A model generated the notes under the pieces. The model worked only from the letters and a program-made list of their open reading frames with translations, was not told the DNA's origin and searched no databases. DNA of 64,000 nucleotides, taken from assembly GCA_947587025.1 (NCBI GenBank), contig CANPXW010000001.1, forward strand, positions 1-64,000, in the 5' to 3' direction. The position numbers and the translations under genes are program-made. Position 1 is the stretch's first letter. Every line of letters starts with the position of its first letter. Positions 33,561-43,070 of this stretch are shown here, one piece after another. The DNA is from an uncultured Oscillospiraceae bacterium. GTDB lineage: Bacteria > Bacillota > Clostridia > Oscillospirales > Oscillospiraceae.

Positions 33561-34148
33561 ATGAGCAGAAAAAAACAGCCCTTGGAATTGCCGACGATGG
33601 AGGCGCTGGAGGCGGAGCTGGCCCGTGTGAAGTACAAGAGCCGCTTCCGTCAGACCCTGCTGGGCACGGTCTACGCGCTCATCACGGTGGCGGCTGTGGC
33701 GATCCTGGTGGCGACGCTGTGGCTGCCTGTGCTGCGGGTCACCGGCACCAGCATGTCCCCTACCATGGAGGACGGCGACATCGTCGTGTCTGTGAAGAAC
33801 TCCGGCTACGAGCGGGGCGATATGATCGCCTTTTACTACAATAACAAGATCCTGGTCAAACGGGTGGTGGCCCTGGCCGGCGAGTGGATAAACATCGACG
33901 CCGACGGGAACGTGTACATCAACGACGTGCTGTACGACGAGCCCTATCTGACGGAGAAGGCTTACGGCCAGTGCGACATCGAATTCCCCTATCAGGTGCC
34001 CGACGGGCGCATCTTCGTGCTGGGCGACCACCGGAGCGTGTCGGTGGACAGCCGGAGCAAGACGGTGGGCTGCGTGGCCCAGGAGCAGGTGGTGGGCAGG
34101 CTGATGCTGCGGCTGTGGCCCATCAAGCAGTTCACGGTATATGAGTGA
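33561..34148 (+). CDS. lepB: Signal peptidase I
   Basis: VTGTSMSPTMEDGDIVVSVK (Ser), NNKILVKRVVALAGEWI (Lys), FVLGDHRSVSVDSR. Confidence 0.94.
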   Translation: MSRKKQPLELPTMEALEAELARVKYKSRFRQTLLGTVYALITVAAVAILVATLWLPVLRVTGTSMSPTMEDGDIVVSVKNSGYERGDMIAFYYNNKILVKRVVALAGEWINIDADGNVYINDVLYDEPYLTEKAYGQCDIEFPYQVPDGRIFVLGDHRSVSVDSRSKTVGCVAQEQVVGRLMLRLWPIKQFTVYE

Positions 34149-34150
34149 TA

Positions 34151-34187
34151 AAAAAAGGAACTGAGCGGTCCGCTCAGTTCCTTTTTT
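34151..34187. terminator. Bidirectional terminator
   Basis: AAAAAAGGAACTGAGCG-GTC-CGCTCAGTTCCTTTTTT. Confidence 0.9.
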
Positions 34188-34188
34188 G

Positions 34189-34881
34189 TCAGCTGCTGCT
34201 GTTGGTGTTGGTGGGGAAGTAGGGCCGCAGCACCGCCGCCACGTTCACGATGGGCATGGTCTGCAGCCACACCCGGCCGGGACCGGTGATCTGGGTCAGG
34301 AACAGCCCCTCGCCGCCGAACAGCACGTTCTTCGCCCCGTGCACCGTCTGGACGTCCATGGAACAGCTGGCCTCCATGGCTGCCAGGTGGCCGGTGTCCA
34401 CCAGGATCTGCTGGCCGGGCTGCAGCTCGTACTCCACCACGTGGCCGTCGAACTCCGCGAAGACCGTGCCGGAGCCGGTGACCTTCTGCAGGATGAAGCC
34501 CTCGCCGCCGAACAGGCCCGCGCCCAGCTTCTTGTTGAAGAACATGCTCAGCTCCACGCCCGCCTCGCCGGCCAGGAAAGAGCTCTTCTGCAGGATGATC
34601 TCCCGGCCGGGGACGATCTGGAAGGCCTGGATGGAGCCGGGAAAGCTGGAGGCGAAGGCGATCAGGCCCTGGCCGCCCTGGGCGGTGTAGATGTTCTGGA
34701 ACATCCGCTCGCCGGAGAACAGCCGGCCCAGCGCCTTGCCGATGCCGCCGTTGGACGTGGTCTCCATGCGCATGTTGGGACTCATCCACGCCATGCTGCC
34801 GCCCTCGTTTATCATCTGCTCGCCGTCCTCCAGGGTGCAGATGACCACGGGCAGGGTATCGCCGGTTATCTCGTATCTCAT
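34189..34881 (-). CDS. TIGR00266/AIM24 family protein
   Basis: MRYEITGDTLPVVICTLEDGEQMINEGGSMAWMSPNM; GGEGFILQKVTGSGTVFAEFDG; Gly-rich beta-helix pattern. Confidence 0.9.
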   Translation of the reverse strand: MRYEITGDTLPVVICTLEDGEQMINEGGSMAWMSPNMRMETTSNGGIGKALGRLFSGERMFQNIYTAQGGQGLIAFASSFPGSIQAFQIVPGREIILQKSSFLAGEAGVELSMFFNKKLGAGLFGGEGFILQKVTGSGTVFAEFDGHVVEYELQPGQQILVDTGHLAAMEASCSMDVQTVHGAKNVLFGGEGLFLTQITGPGRVWLQTMPIVNVAAVLRPYFPTNTNSSS

Positions 34882-34906
34882 GGGAAACGCTCCTTTCGTT
34901 ATCTGA

Positions 34907-35572
34907 TGCGTCATCAGTGTAGCACCCCCGTCCCATCCCGTCAAGAGCGGACGAGAATACCGCGCCCTTCGGATCCCCGGACTGCAAAAACCAGCGGCCC
35001 GCAAAAGCGGGCGTATTCCGGGGCCCAAAAGGGCACGCCTGCATCCTCGGGTAGTCCGCATAGCGGAAAGCGGCTGTTGCCCATGGTGTGCAGCCCTTGC
35101 CGGTTCGTGGGAGTATCCAGCACCAAAGGATATATATCGCCGGCATCAGCGCTGCAGGTGCGTAGTCGAGTATTACCCCGGCAACGGCGGCCGCCGGCAG
35201 GATGTCTGGACAAAGCGGTGGACAGACCCGGATGAAGATGCTAAAATAGAGGTGCGAAAACAGTATGGAACTGACAGCCTTATTCGCTCTATCGTAGATG
35301 ACCCAAAACAGTTGGGCGATTATACGCCGGACAGCCTTAAGCGGGCGCTGGAGGCTCAGGGATGCACAGTGACCCCTTTGTCTAACGGACAGCTCAAGGG
35401 CGTGCCCTTTGAACAGGGCGGCGGCTACAAAGTCAATTTTTCGAGCGAAGGACTTTTGATGTATCATCCAGCTGATCGCAGCCATCATGGCGGTGCGTAT
35501 TATAAAATTTCAACAGGGAAAGGAGGCACGCATCATTATGGCATCAACGGACAAGAGTTCCAAATACATTGA
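34907..35572 (+). pseudogene. Phage minor head protein C-terminal remnant fused to a toxin-like C-terminal domain
   Basis: Open frame without intact start reads ...PRVVRIAESGCCPWCAALAGSWEYPAPKDIYRRHQRCRCVVEYYPGNGGRRQDVWTKRW... (phage head protein-like) into DYTPDSLKRALEAQG...YHPADRSHHGGAYYKISTGKGGTHHYGINGQEFQIH. Confidence 0.7.
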
Positions 35573-35831
35573 GCGGGTTGAATCGCTCAGAAATGAGCTG
35601 TCTGAAAAATATGAATTGTGTGAGGTCGATGGAAAAAAGTGCTTCCGTTCAGAGAAAGATAAATATTTCTGGCCATTTTTGTTCGTCGAGTGGGGAGCTG
35701 TCGGTATAGAGTATGCCCAGGGTATCAGAGAGGCGATGCTTAACCGCTTTGAGGATGGTGATCTCTACTACCTGGATGAAATGGATGATGAAGCTCTCTT
35801 ATCCGCTGTACTGCAAGAGATTGAACAGTAA
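35538..35831 (+). CDS. Candidate immunity protein of the phage-borne toxin-like domain
   Basis: Small acidic protein whose ATG overlaps the toxin-like ORF end; position-based inference. Confidence 0.5.
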   Translation: MASTDKSSKYIERVESLRNELSEKYELCEVDGKKCFRSEKDKYFWPFLFVEWGAVGIEYAQGIREAMLNRFEDGDLYYLDEMDDEALLSAVLQEIEQ

Positions 35832-35836
35832 GCGTT

Positions 35837-36523
35837 ATGGCAGCTAGAAAAAGCCCCGCAAAAAAACGCGCTGTTATGTCTGACGATGCGCCGCGCATCG
35901 GCTCACAGACACCCACCAGGTCCGTGGTGCTGCCGTACACCAAAAGCCGGGGCGCCGAGGCCCTGGAGCTCTACAGCGCCACGGGAAATGAGGCATACCC
36001 ATGGCAGGCCCAGCAGGTCTATGACATTTTGGCCGTCAATGATGCAGGGCTATGGGTCCACACACAATACGGCCTAAGCGTCCCCCGCCGGAACGGTAAA
36101 AACGAGGTGGTGCTCATGGTGGAGATGCTGGCCCTCAAAGATGGGCGCCACATACTGCACACCGCCCACCGGACCCACACCACCCACAAAGCCTATGAGC
36201 GTCTATATAGGGCACTGACCAGGGCGGGCATCCTGATCACCAGATCATACCAGGCCATGGGCCGGGAGCTGATCGAGGTGCAAACCGGCGGCATCATCGA
36301 GTTCCGAACCTGGACCAGCAAGGGCGGCCTGGGCGAGGGCTTCGACCTCATGGTCATAGATGAGGCCCAGGAATACCAGACCGACCAGGAATCGGCGCTA
36401 AAATATGTAGTTACCGACAGCGACAACCCGCAAACCATCTTCATCGGCACACCGCCCACCACCAGCACCGGCACCGTTTTCCCGCGACGGACATCCTTAC
36501 CGCCGTGGCCGTTGGTATTGTGA
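35837..36523 (+). pseudogene. Truncated phage terminase large subunit (N-terminal ATPase)
   Basis: YPWQAQQVYDILAVNDAGLWVHTQYGLSVPRRNGKNEVVLMVEMLAL (Walker A) and FDLMVIDEAQEY (Walker B); homology ends near 36480. Confidence 0.85.
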
Positions 36524-36588
36524 GCAGCCTGGCAGCCACCGGCGTGGACCAGGTGGTCAAGCAGCTGGGTGACGGCGGCCATGAGTGA
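36484..36588 (+). pseudogene. Phage holin C-terminal remnant
   Basis: Frame reads TDILTAVAVGIVSSLAATGVDQVVKQLGDGGHE*, in a different frame from the terminase fragment. Confidence 0.5.
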
Positions 36589-36823
36589 GTTTACGCCGCG
36601 CCTCAGTAAGCCTGGCAAAGGCAACAAGTACTACATCCGCCAGGTGTCCGGCGGGTACAACCCCTCGGTCCAGGGTAGCCCCGTGGACCCGGACTGCGAC
36701 GTGCTGGCCGGCGTGCTGGAGAGCCTGCGGCGCGATGTGGATGAGCTGTGCGGCAGGCTCAGCGCCCGCCTGGACGATCTGGACTATGTCATGGACCTGG
36801 CCACTGCCCGCCCGCCTCCCTGA
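36569..36823 (+). pseudogene. Phage lysin N-terminal remnant joined to an unrelated C-terminus
   Basis: GNKYYIRQVSGGYNPSVQGSPVDPDCDVLA resembles N-termini of Firmicutes phage lysins, then switches to LESLRRDVDELCGRLSARLDDLDYVMDL. Confidence 0.5.
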
Positions 36824-36834
36824 TACATGAGCAA

Positions 36835-36875
36835 CGCCACTACCTGTGCAATGTGTGCAGGTAGTGGCGATTTTT
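36835..36875 (+). terminator. Rho-independent terminator
   Basis: CGCCACTACCTG...CAGGTAGTGGCG followed by ATTTTTT. Confidence 0.85.
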
Positions 36876-37010
36876 TAAGGCTCAAAAGTGGCTTTATTTC
36901 TGACAACATTTTGACCACAGATACCGGTCCAAATTAGTCCAAAATGTGCCTTTTTGGTTCAAATTGCCCCGGGCGATGAGGCCTGCCGGCTGAGGTTTAG
37001 TGGATATGTC

Positions 37011-37042
37011 AAAGCCTTGCGGCTCTAGGGCCGCAAGGCTTT
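37011..37042 (-). terminator. Terminator of tRNA-Ser
   Basis: AAAGCCTTGCGGC-TCTAGG-GCCGCAAGGCTTT directly 3' of the tRNA on the minus strand. Confidence 0.7.
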
Positions 37043-37045
37043 GAG

Positions 37046-37138
37046 TGGCGGAGAAGGGGGGATTCGAACCCCCGATACCCTTTTGGGGTATACACGATTT
37101 CCAATCGTGCGCGCTCGACCAGGCTACGCGACTTCTCC
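37046..37138 (-). tRNA. tRNA-Ser (anticodon GGA)
   Basis: Minus strand GGAGAAGTCGCGTAGCCTGGTCGAGCGCGCACGATTGGAAATCGTGTATACCCCAAAAGGGTATCGGGGGTTCGAATCCCCCCTTCTCCGCCA; long variable arm; anticodon loop TGGAAAT. Confidence 0.95.
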
Positions 37139-37207
37139 ATGCTGGCCGGACTTGCTGTTCAGTTCAAGCTTGTCTATTATAATCGCCGCCAGCGGCAAAG
37201 TCAAGTG

Positions 37208-38071
37208 TTATTTCCCCAGCCCGGCGGCTTTTTCCGCCGCCTCCACCACATGGTGTACCAGCACCGCCGTGGTCACCGCGCCCAGCCCGCCGGGCACGGG
37301 GGTGATGGCGCCCACGACCGGCTCCGCCTCGTCGAAGCGCACGTCGCCCCGGAGCTTTCCCGTGTCGGGGTCGGCGTGGATGCCCACGTCCACCACCGCC
37401 GCGCCGGGAGCAAAGTGCTCCGGACCGAAAAAGCCCATTTTGCCGATGGCGGCCACCACGATGTCGCCCCGGCGGGTCTCGGCCGCCAGATCACGGGTGC
37501 CGCTGTGGCAGATGGTCACCGTGGCCCCCTCGGCCATGAGCAGCATGGCCGCCGGCCGGCCCACCACCAGGCTGCGCCCGGCCACCACGGCATGGGCCCC
37601 ACGGAGGGGGACGCCGTAATATTTGAGCAGCTCCACCACCGCCTGGGCGGTGCAGGGGGCGAAGCCCTCGCCGCTGCCGGTGAACACCCCGGCCAGAGAG
37701 CCGTCGGTGATGCCGTCCATGTCTTTGGCGGGGACCAGCGCCCGGCGGGCGGCCTGCTCGTCCAGCGCCACGGGCAGCGGGCGCATCATCAGGATGCCGT
37801 GCACCGAGGGAAACTCGCCCAGCGCCTCCACCGCCGCCATCAGCTGGGTCTGGGTGCACCAGGCCGGCAGGGTCACCTGCCGCACCAGCACCCCCGCTGC
37901 GGCACAGCGCTTCATGGCGCCCTTTTCATAGGATATGTCCTCCGGCCGCTCACCCACCCGCAGGATGGCCAGCTTGGGCGTCACGCCCTTCGCGGTCAGC
38001 GCGGCGGCCCGGGCGGACGCGTCCTCGGTCAGTGCCTGGGCCACGGGCGCGCCCTTCATGATAAGCGCCAT
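37208..38071 (-). CDS. folD: Methylenetetrahydrofolate dehydrogenase/cyclohydrolase
   Basis: ISYEKGAMKRCAAAGV, VHGILMMRPLP, KDMDGIT, GAHAVVAGRSLVVGRPAAMLLM, VVDVGIH, TPVPGGLGAVTTAVLV. Confidence 0.95.
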   Translation of the reverse strand: MALIMKGAPVAQALTEDASARAAALTAKGVTPKLAILRVGERPEDISYEKGAMKRCAAAGVLVRQVTLPAWCTQTQLMAAVEALGEFPSVHGILMMRPLPVALDEQAARRALVPAKDMDGITDGSLAGVFTGSGEGFAPCTAQAVVELLKYYGVPLRGAHAVVAGRSLVVGRPAAMLLMAEGATVTICHSGTRDLAAETRRGDIVVAAIGKMGFFGPEHFAPGAAVVDVGIHADPDTGKLRGDVRFDEAEPVVGAITPVPGGLGAVTTAVLVHHVVEAAEKAAGLGK

Positions 38072-38682
38072 CAGCAGTACCTCCCATAAATATCCGCAAA
38101 TACCTTGTCGGCCCGTTCGGCGTAAGTCTCCGTCAGCCGGTCCACCTGGGCGTTGCACTCGTCCGCATACGCCCGGTCGGCCATGGCCTTGGTATTCACC
38201 TTCACGTTCACCGCCGCCGCGTACAGCGCCCCCCGGCACAGCGCCGCGCCGGCGGCGGCGTCCGATACCGCGAGCCTGCTGCCCATGGCGGCGAAGCCCT
38301 CCAGCAGCTCGACGGCCTGACAGCACAGCCGGACCATTTCCAGCGGCGGCTGGGCCGCGATGCGCAGGCACCGCTCCAGCTCATCCGCACGGCCGGGGTC
38401 GTCCTTGGGGATGCCGTAGGCCCGGCTCAGGGGCAGGAACGCCTGGGCGTCCTCGTCCGCCAGGGCCAGCAGCCGATCAGCCAGCTCCTTGGCCCGGCCG
38501 GTCAGCGCCCGCATTTCTTCCTCCACGGCGGCATACTTGGGCTTGCCCAGCGTCAGCTCGCCCACCATGGACCCCAGGGCCGCGCCCAGCGCTCCTGCCA
38601 GGGCGGAGGCACCTCCGCCGCCGGGAGCGGGCTGTTTGGAGGCCAGCGCCCGGGTAAAGGCCGTCAATGTCATCTCCCGCAT
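38071..38682 (-). CDS. fchA: Formiminotetrahydrofolate cyclodeaminase family
   Basis: FTRALASKQPAPGGGGASALAGALGAALGSMVGELTLGKPKYA; NVKVNTKAMADRAYADE. Confidence 0.93.
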   Translation of the reverse strand: MREMTLTAFTRALASKQPAPGGGGASALAGALGAALGSMVGELTLGKPKYAAVEEEMRALTGRAKELADRLLALADEDAQAFLPLSRAYGIPKDDPGRADELERCLRIAAQPPLEMVRLCCQAVELLEGFAAMGSRLAVSDAAAGAALCRGALYAAAVNVKVNTKAMADRAYADECNAQVDRLTETYAERADKVFADIYGRYC

Positions 38683-39920
38683 GGGTCTTCCTCCTTCAAT
38701 AGCGCCCGCAGGCGGCCGATGTAGTAAAGAGAGCCGCACGCGCACACCGGCTCGTCATGGGCCCGGCACAGAGCTAGGGCCTGGGGCAGGCTGTCCGCCG
38801 TCTGGGCGGGGGCCCCATCCACCGCCGCAGCCAGCTCCGCCGCCGGCAGGGCCCGTGGCCCATCCTCCGGGGCGATGCACACGAACCGGGCTGCCAGAGG
38901 CTGGAGCAGCGCCAGCATATCCCGCCAGTCCTTGTCTGCCATCACGCCCATGAGGAAGGTGAACCGCTGGCCGGGACAGTAGTCCCAAAGCCCCTCCGCC
39001 AGGGCCGCCGCCCCGTGGGCGTTGTGGGCCCCGTCCAGGATGAAGGGGGGACGGCCGGGGATGTGCTCGAACCGGCAGGGCCACTTTGCCGAGGCCAGTC
39101 CGGCGCGGATATGCTCCTCTCCCAGACCCAGGACGCGCCCCGCCTCGATGGCCGCGCTGGCGTTTTCCAGCTGGTGCGCCCCCAGCAGCGACAGGGACAG
39201 CGCCTGCAGCTGGCCATAGGAGAACCGCTGGCCGGTCAGGTCGTGGGAGAGAGGATGTATCTTTTTTATGTCAACCATATGCAGCGGCGCGTCCAGCCCC
39301 TCGCACCGGGCCCGGATGACCGCCTCCGCTTCGGGCGGCTGGGGAGCGCACACCACCGGGCGGCCGGGCTTCACGATGCCCGCCTTCTCCCCGGCGATGG
39401 CCGCCAGGGTGCCGCCCAGCACCGCCGTGTGGTCCAGGCCGATGGGCATGATCACGGATACAGCGGGCTTTTCGATCACATTGGTGGCGTCCAGCCGGCC
39501 GCCCAGGCCGGTCTCCAGCACCACGTAGTCGCACTGCCGATCGGCAAAGTACAAAAACGCCGCCGCAGTCATCTTTTCAAAGTAGCTGGGCTCGTCCAGC
39601 CCCGCGCAGGCTGCCTGTACCCGGCGGGTGACGCGGGCGAAATCATTGAGCGTTATGTCAACTCCATCCACCTTGATGCGCTCCCATGGGCCGATCAGGT
39701 CCGGGGAGGTATACAGGCCGGTGCGGTACCCGGCGGCGCGGAGCATGGCGCTGACCATGGCCGCGCAGGAGCCCTTGCCGTTGGTGCCGGCGATGTGCAC
39801 GCACCGGAGCTGCCGCTGGGGCTGGCCCAGCCGGCCGCACAGCGCTGCCATCACCTGCAGGCCGGGGGCGTGGGTGAACTTGGGGGTATCGGTATAGAAT
39901 TGGAGAAAGTCGTCGTTCAT
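38670..39920 (-). CDS. folC: Folylpolyglutamate synthase / dihydrofolate synthase
   Basis: VHIAGTNGKGSCAAMVSAMLRAAGYRTGLYTSPDL; LETGLGGRLDATN; FILDGAHNAHGAAALAE. Confidence 0.95.
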   Translation of the reverse strand: MNDDFLQFYTDTPKFTHAPGLQVMAALCGRLGQPQRQLRCVHIAGTNGKGSCAAMVSAMLRAAGYRTGLYTSPDLIGPWERIKVDGVDITLNDFARVTRRVQAACAGLDEPSYFEKMTAAAFLYFADRQCDYVVLETGLGGRLDATNVIEKPAVSVIMPIGLDHTAVLGGTLAAIAGEKAGIVKPGRPVVCAPQPPEAEAVIRARCEGLDAPLHMVDIKKIHPLSHDLTGQRFSYGQLQALSLSLLGAHQLENASAAIEAGRVLGLGEEHIRAGLASAKWPCRFEHIPGRPPFILDGAHNAHGAAALAEGLWDYCPGQRFTFLMGVMADKDWRDMLALLQPLAARFVCIAPEDGPRALPAAELAAAVDGAPAQTADSLPQALALCRAHDEPVCACGSLYYIGRLRALLKEEDPCGR

Positions 39921-40014
39921 GCTGACAGTATAGCATATTTGCCCGCCCAAGGGAAACCATTTACAGGGGCGATTGACATTTTTGGTGATTTGGGATAGAG
40001 TAACCGGCGGAGGG

Positions 40015-40524
40015 ATGCATATGCACGACGAATTGACGGCGGTGGACATCCGCAAGATGCAGCAGGAGATCGACTACCGGGAGACGGAGCTGCGGCCCAA
40101 GCTCATCGAGGACGTGCAGACGGCACGGGGGTTCGGGGACCTGTCGGAGAATTTCGAGTATAAGGCCGCCAAACAGGCCAAAAACAAGAACGAGAGCCGC
40201 ATCCGGTACCTGAAGCGGATGATCGCCTCGGCGGTGGTGATAGAGGCCAAGTCCGCCCAGGACGAGGCGGGACTGTTCGACCGGGTGACTCTGTTCATGG
40301 AGGACGAGAACGACGAGGAGACCATCACCCTGGTGACCACCCTCCGCCAGGACCCGGCCAAGGGCCGCATCAGCAAGGAGTCCCCGGTGGGACAGGCCGT
40401 GCTGGGCCACAAGGTGGGAGATCGGGTATTCGTGAAGGTGGGCGAGAGCGGCGGCTACTGGGCCGAGATACGCGCCATCGCCAAGGGCGTGGACGACGAT
40501 ACGATGGAGATCAGTCCGTACTGA
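40015..40524 (+). CDS. greA: GreA/GreB family elongation factor
   Basis: N-terminal coiled coil GDLSENFEYKAAKQAKNKNESRIRYLKRMI and C-terminal SPVGQAVLGHKVGDRVFVKV. Confidence 0.9.
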   Translation: MHMHDELTAVDIRKMQQEIDYRETELRPKLIEDVQTARGFGDLSENFEYKAAKQAKNKNESRIRYLKRMIASAVVIEAKSAQDEAGLFDRVTLFMEDENDEETITLVTTLRQDPAKGRISKESPVGQAVLGHKVGDRVFVKVGESGGYWAEIRAIAKGVDDDTMEISPY

Positions 40525-40535
40525 AAGGAGCAACG

Positions 40536-41009
40536 ATGGAAAACTTTGATGTGGACGCCTTCAAGGTGTTCGGCGAGGAATGGGCGCTGGTGACGGCCGG
40601 CGTCGAGGGGGACTTCAACACCATGACCGTCAGCTGGGGAGGTCTGGGCACCCTTTGGGGCAGGCCCGCAGCCACGGTGTACGTGAAGAAGAACCGGTAC
40701 ACCCACGGCTTCATGGAGAGAAACGAGCTGTTCACGGTGAGCTTCTTCCCGCCGGAATATAAAAAGGCCCTGAGCTATCTGGGCTCCCACTCCGGCCGGG
40801 AGGGGGACAAGGTGGCGGCGGCTGGGCTGACGCCGGTGTACCTGGACGGGGCGGTGACCTTTGCCCAGGCGAAGGCCACGCTGGTGTGCCGGAAGATGTA
40901 CGCACACGACTTCGACCTGTCGGCGGTGCCGGAGGAAGTGGCCGGGACCTATTACGAGGACGAGCCGCCCCACACCCTGTACATCGGTGAAGTGATAAAA
41001 CGCATATGA
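40536..41009 (+). CDS. Flavin reductase family protein
   Basis: WALVTAGVEGDFNTMTVSWGGLGTLWGRPAATVYVKKNRYTHGFMERNELFTVSFF. Confidence 0.9.
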   Translation: MENFDVDAFKVFGEEWALVTAGVEGDFNTMTVSWGGLGTLWGRPAATVYVKKNRYTHGFMERNELFTVSFFPPEYKKALSYLGSHSGREGDKVAAAGLTPVYLDGAVTFAQAKATLVCRKMYAHDFDLSAVPEEVAGTYYEDEPPHTLYIGEVIKRI

Positions 41010-41014
41010 GGACA

Positions 41015-41044
41015 AAAAAGACCGGCGTGTGCCGGTCTTTTTTT
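41015..41044. terminator. Bidirectional terminator
   Basis: AAAAAAGACCGGC-GTGT-GCCGGTCTTTTTT. Confidence 0.9.
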
Positions 41045-41045
41045 G

Positions 41046-43070
41046 TCAGAACAAGGCGATGAGTTTATCCCAGAAGCTGCTCTCCGCCTCCGGCTCCGGG
41101 GGCTGCTCCTCCGGGGCGGCCGGCTGGATAGCGGGGGTGCGGATGACGAACTGCACCGCCCGGACATTGGCGTTTTTCCCCGAGACGAAGGAGGCCGGCT
41201 CCACGCCCCCGCCGGTGACGCTCTCCAGAAGGCCGTCGATCTGGTCCTGGATGGCCCCGTCCATGCCGTCGGTTCCCTCCGAAAGGGCGGCTGCGCCCTC
41301 CTTCACCTGGCCCGCGCCCTCGTCCAGGGCGGCGGCACCCTCCGCCAGCGCGCCAACGCCGCTGTCCAGAGCGCCGGCACCCTCCGCCAGTGCGCCGGTG
41401 GCGGCGTACACGTCGGATATGCCCCCGGCCAGGGTGGACGCGCCGCTGGCCAGCGTGCCGGCCCCCGAGGCCAGACTGGCGGCCCCGTCGGCCAGGGTCG
41501 CCGCGCCAGGGGCGATCTGCCCGTACCCGGCGTAAGCCTTCGTCACACCGGCGGTGTAGCTCTGGATGCCGTCGTTGAGGGTGGTATAGCTTTCTACCAG
41601 CTGATCGATGCCGGGCTTCAGCGCGCCCAGACTGTCGGTAAGGCCGGTGAGCTGATCGAGGTAGCCGGCGGCGTACCCCAGCTGGGTCTTGAGATCTTCC
41701 ACTTTCAGGCCGCCCACTGTCATCACCAAGTTCAGCATCGCGGACGCATAGCTTTCAGTGGCGCTGTAAAGAGTATTATATGCTGCCTCCACCTCGTCTT
41801 TATAGGGATCGTCACCCATATCGGTAATGGTCCCGCTCAGGCTGGTCAAAACAGAAGATAACGAACCATATATCCCCGTCAGAGTGTCGCTGAGACCGCT
41901 CATCCCACTCAGGGTCGCGGTAAGGCTGTCCACCCGGACGCTCAGGTCCCCCAGCGTTGTCTGCATGCCGGCGATGTCCGCATCGGATATGTCCCCATTC
42001 TCCAGGCCGGTCTGGATGGTCTGCAGGGCCGCCAGCACATCCGCCGAGCCCTGGCTGAGGGCGGCGGAATTGGCGTCCAGCGCCGCGAGACCCGCGCCCA
42101 GGGTATCCAGGCCGCCCTTGAGGGCCTGGGCCCCGTCGCTGACCTGGGACGCGCCGCTGCTGACGGTCCAGGCCCCGGACTGGACCGACGCGCCGCCGGA
42201 CTGGAGGCTGCCGGCGCCGGTGTACAGACTGCTGGCTCCCTCGTGCAGGGCGCTGGCTCCCTCGGCGGCCTCGTCCACGCCGGCGGTCAGCTCCTCCGCG
42301 CCGTCACTGAGCGCGCCCGCGCCCTCGTCCAGTTGGGCGATGGCGTCCGTCAGGTCCGTGACCTTTTCCAGCAGCGCCTCGTCGTCCACCTGCACGTCCA
42401 GGGACAGGGGGATGCCGTTGATGGCCACAGCGTCCATGGCAAAGTCGGTCACCTGAGCATGCACGGTGATGTCCGCGCCCCGGCCGGGCAGGACGGTGTA
42501 GTTCAGCTGCTTGTCGCTGCCCACGTTGGCCGCGGTGGCTCCGTCGGCGACGATGTTCCGGCACCTGTCCCCGTCCAGGGTGAGGGAGATCTGCAGGGCG
42601 TAGGTATCGAAGAAATCGCCCCGGCAGAGGGGATTTTCCTTCACTGCAAGATGGATCGTCAGTGCGCCGCTGGCCCCCGCGACCTCGTCTGCCGAGCGCT
42701 TTGTCCCGTCCAGGGCGTAGTCCAGCGAGATGCGCCAGGGGATCTCCGCCTCCGGCAGGCTGCCCTCGTAGTACAGCCGCCCTGCCTGGGACGCGTCGAT
42801 GGTGACGGTCCCGTCGGCCAGGGTCACCGGGTCGGTGGTGGTCATGTTGCGCACGCTGGCGTAATTGCCGTAGTCGGTAAAGGACCCCGGCCCGTCCAGG
42901 TCCAGGATGTTCACCACCTCCACCGTGTTCACATCCCCGGCGGGGGTGAGATTTATGTAAACCACTTCCTCCTTGTCCGGGAGCGCGGCCGCAGCATAGG
43001 CCGGCAGGACAGGGGAGAGGGCCAGCAGCGCCGCCAGGGCGGCGGCCGTCGTCTTTGTCATTCTCTTCAT
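41046..43070 (-). CDS. YhgE/Pip-like heptad-repeat exported protein partnered with MMPL permease
   Basis: Signal peptide; many LxxGAxxLxxGA repeats (SDGAEELTAGVDEAAEGASALHEGASSLYTGAGSL...). Confidence 0.8.
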   Translation of the reverse strand: MKRMTKTTAAALAALLALSPVLPAYAAAALPDKEEVVYINLTPAGDVNTVEVVNILDLDGPGSFTDYGNYASVRNMTTTDPVTLADGTVTIDASQAGRLYYEGSLPEAEIPWRISLDYALDGTKRSADEVAGASGALTIHLAVKENPLCRGDFFDTYALQISLTLDGDRCRNIVADGATAANVGSDKQLNYTVLPGRGADITVHAQVTDFAMDAVAINGIPLSLDVQVDDEALLEKVTDLTDAIAQLDEGAGALSDGAEELTAGVDEAAEGASALHEGASSLYTGAGSLQSGGASVQSGAWTVSSGASQVSDGAQALKGGLDTLGAGLAALDANSAALSQGSADVLAALQTIQTGLENGDISDADIAGMQTTLGDLSVRVDSLTATLSGMSGLSDTLTGIYGSLSSVLTSLSGTITDMGDDPYKDEVEAAYNTLYSATESYASAMLNLVMTVGGLKVEDLKTQLGYAAGYLDQLTGLTDSLGALKPGIDQLVESYTTLNDGIQSYTAGVTKAYAGYGQIAPGAATLADGAASLASGAGTLASGASTLAGGISDVYAATGALAEGAGALDSGVGALAEGAAALDEGAGQVKEGAAALSEGTDGMDGAIQDQIDGLLESVTGGGVEPASFVSGKNANVRAVQFVIRTPAIQPAAPEEQPPEPEAESSFWDKLIALF

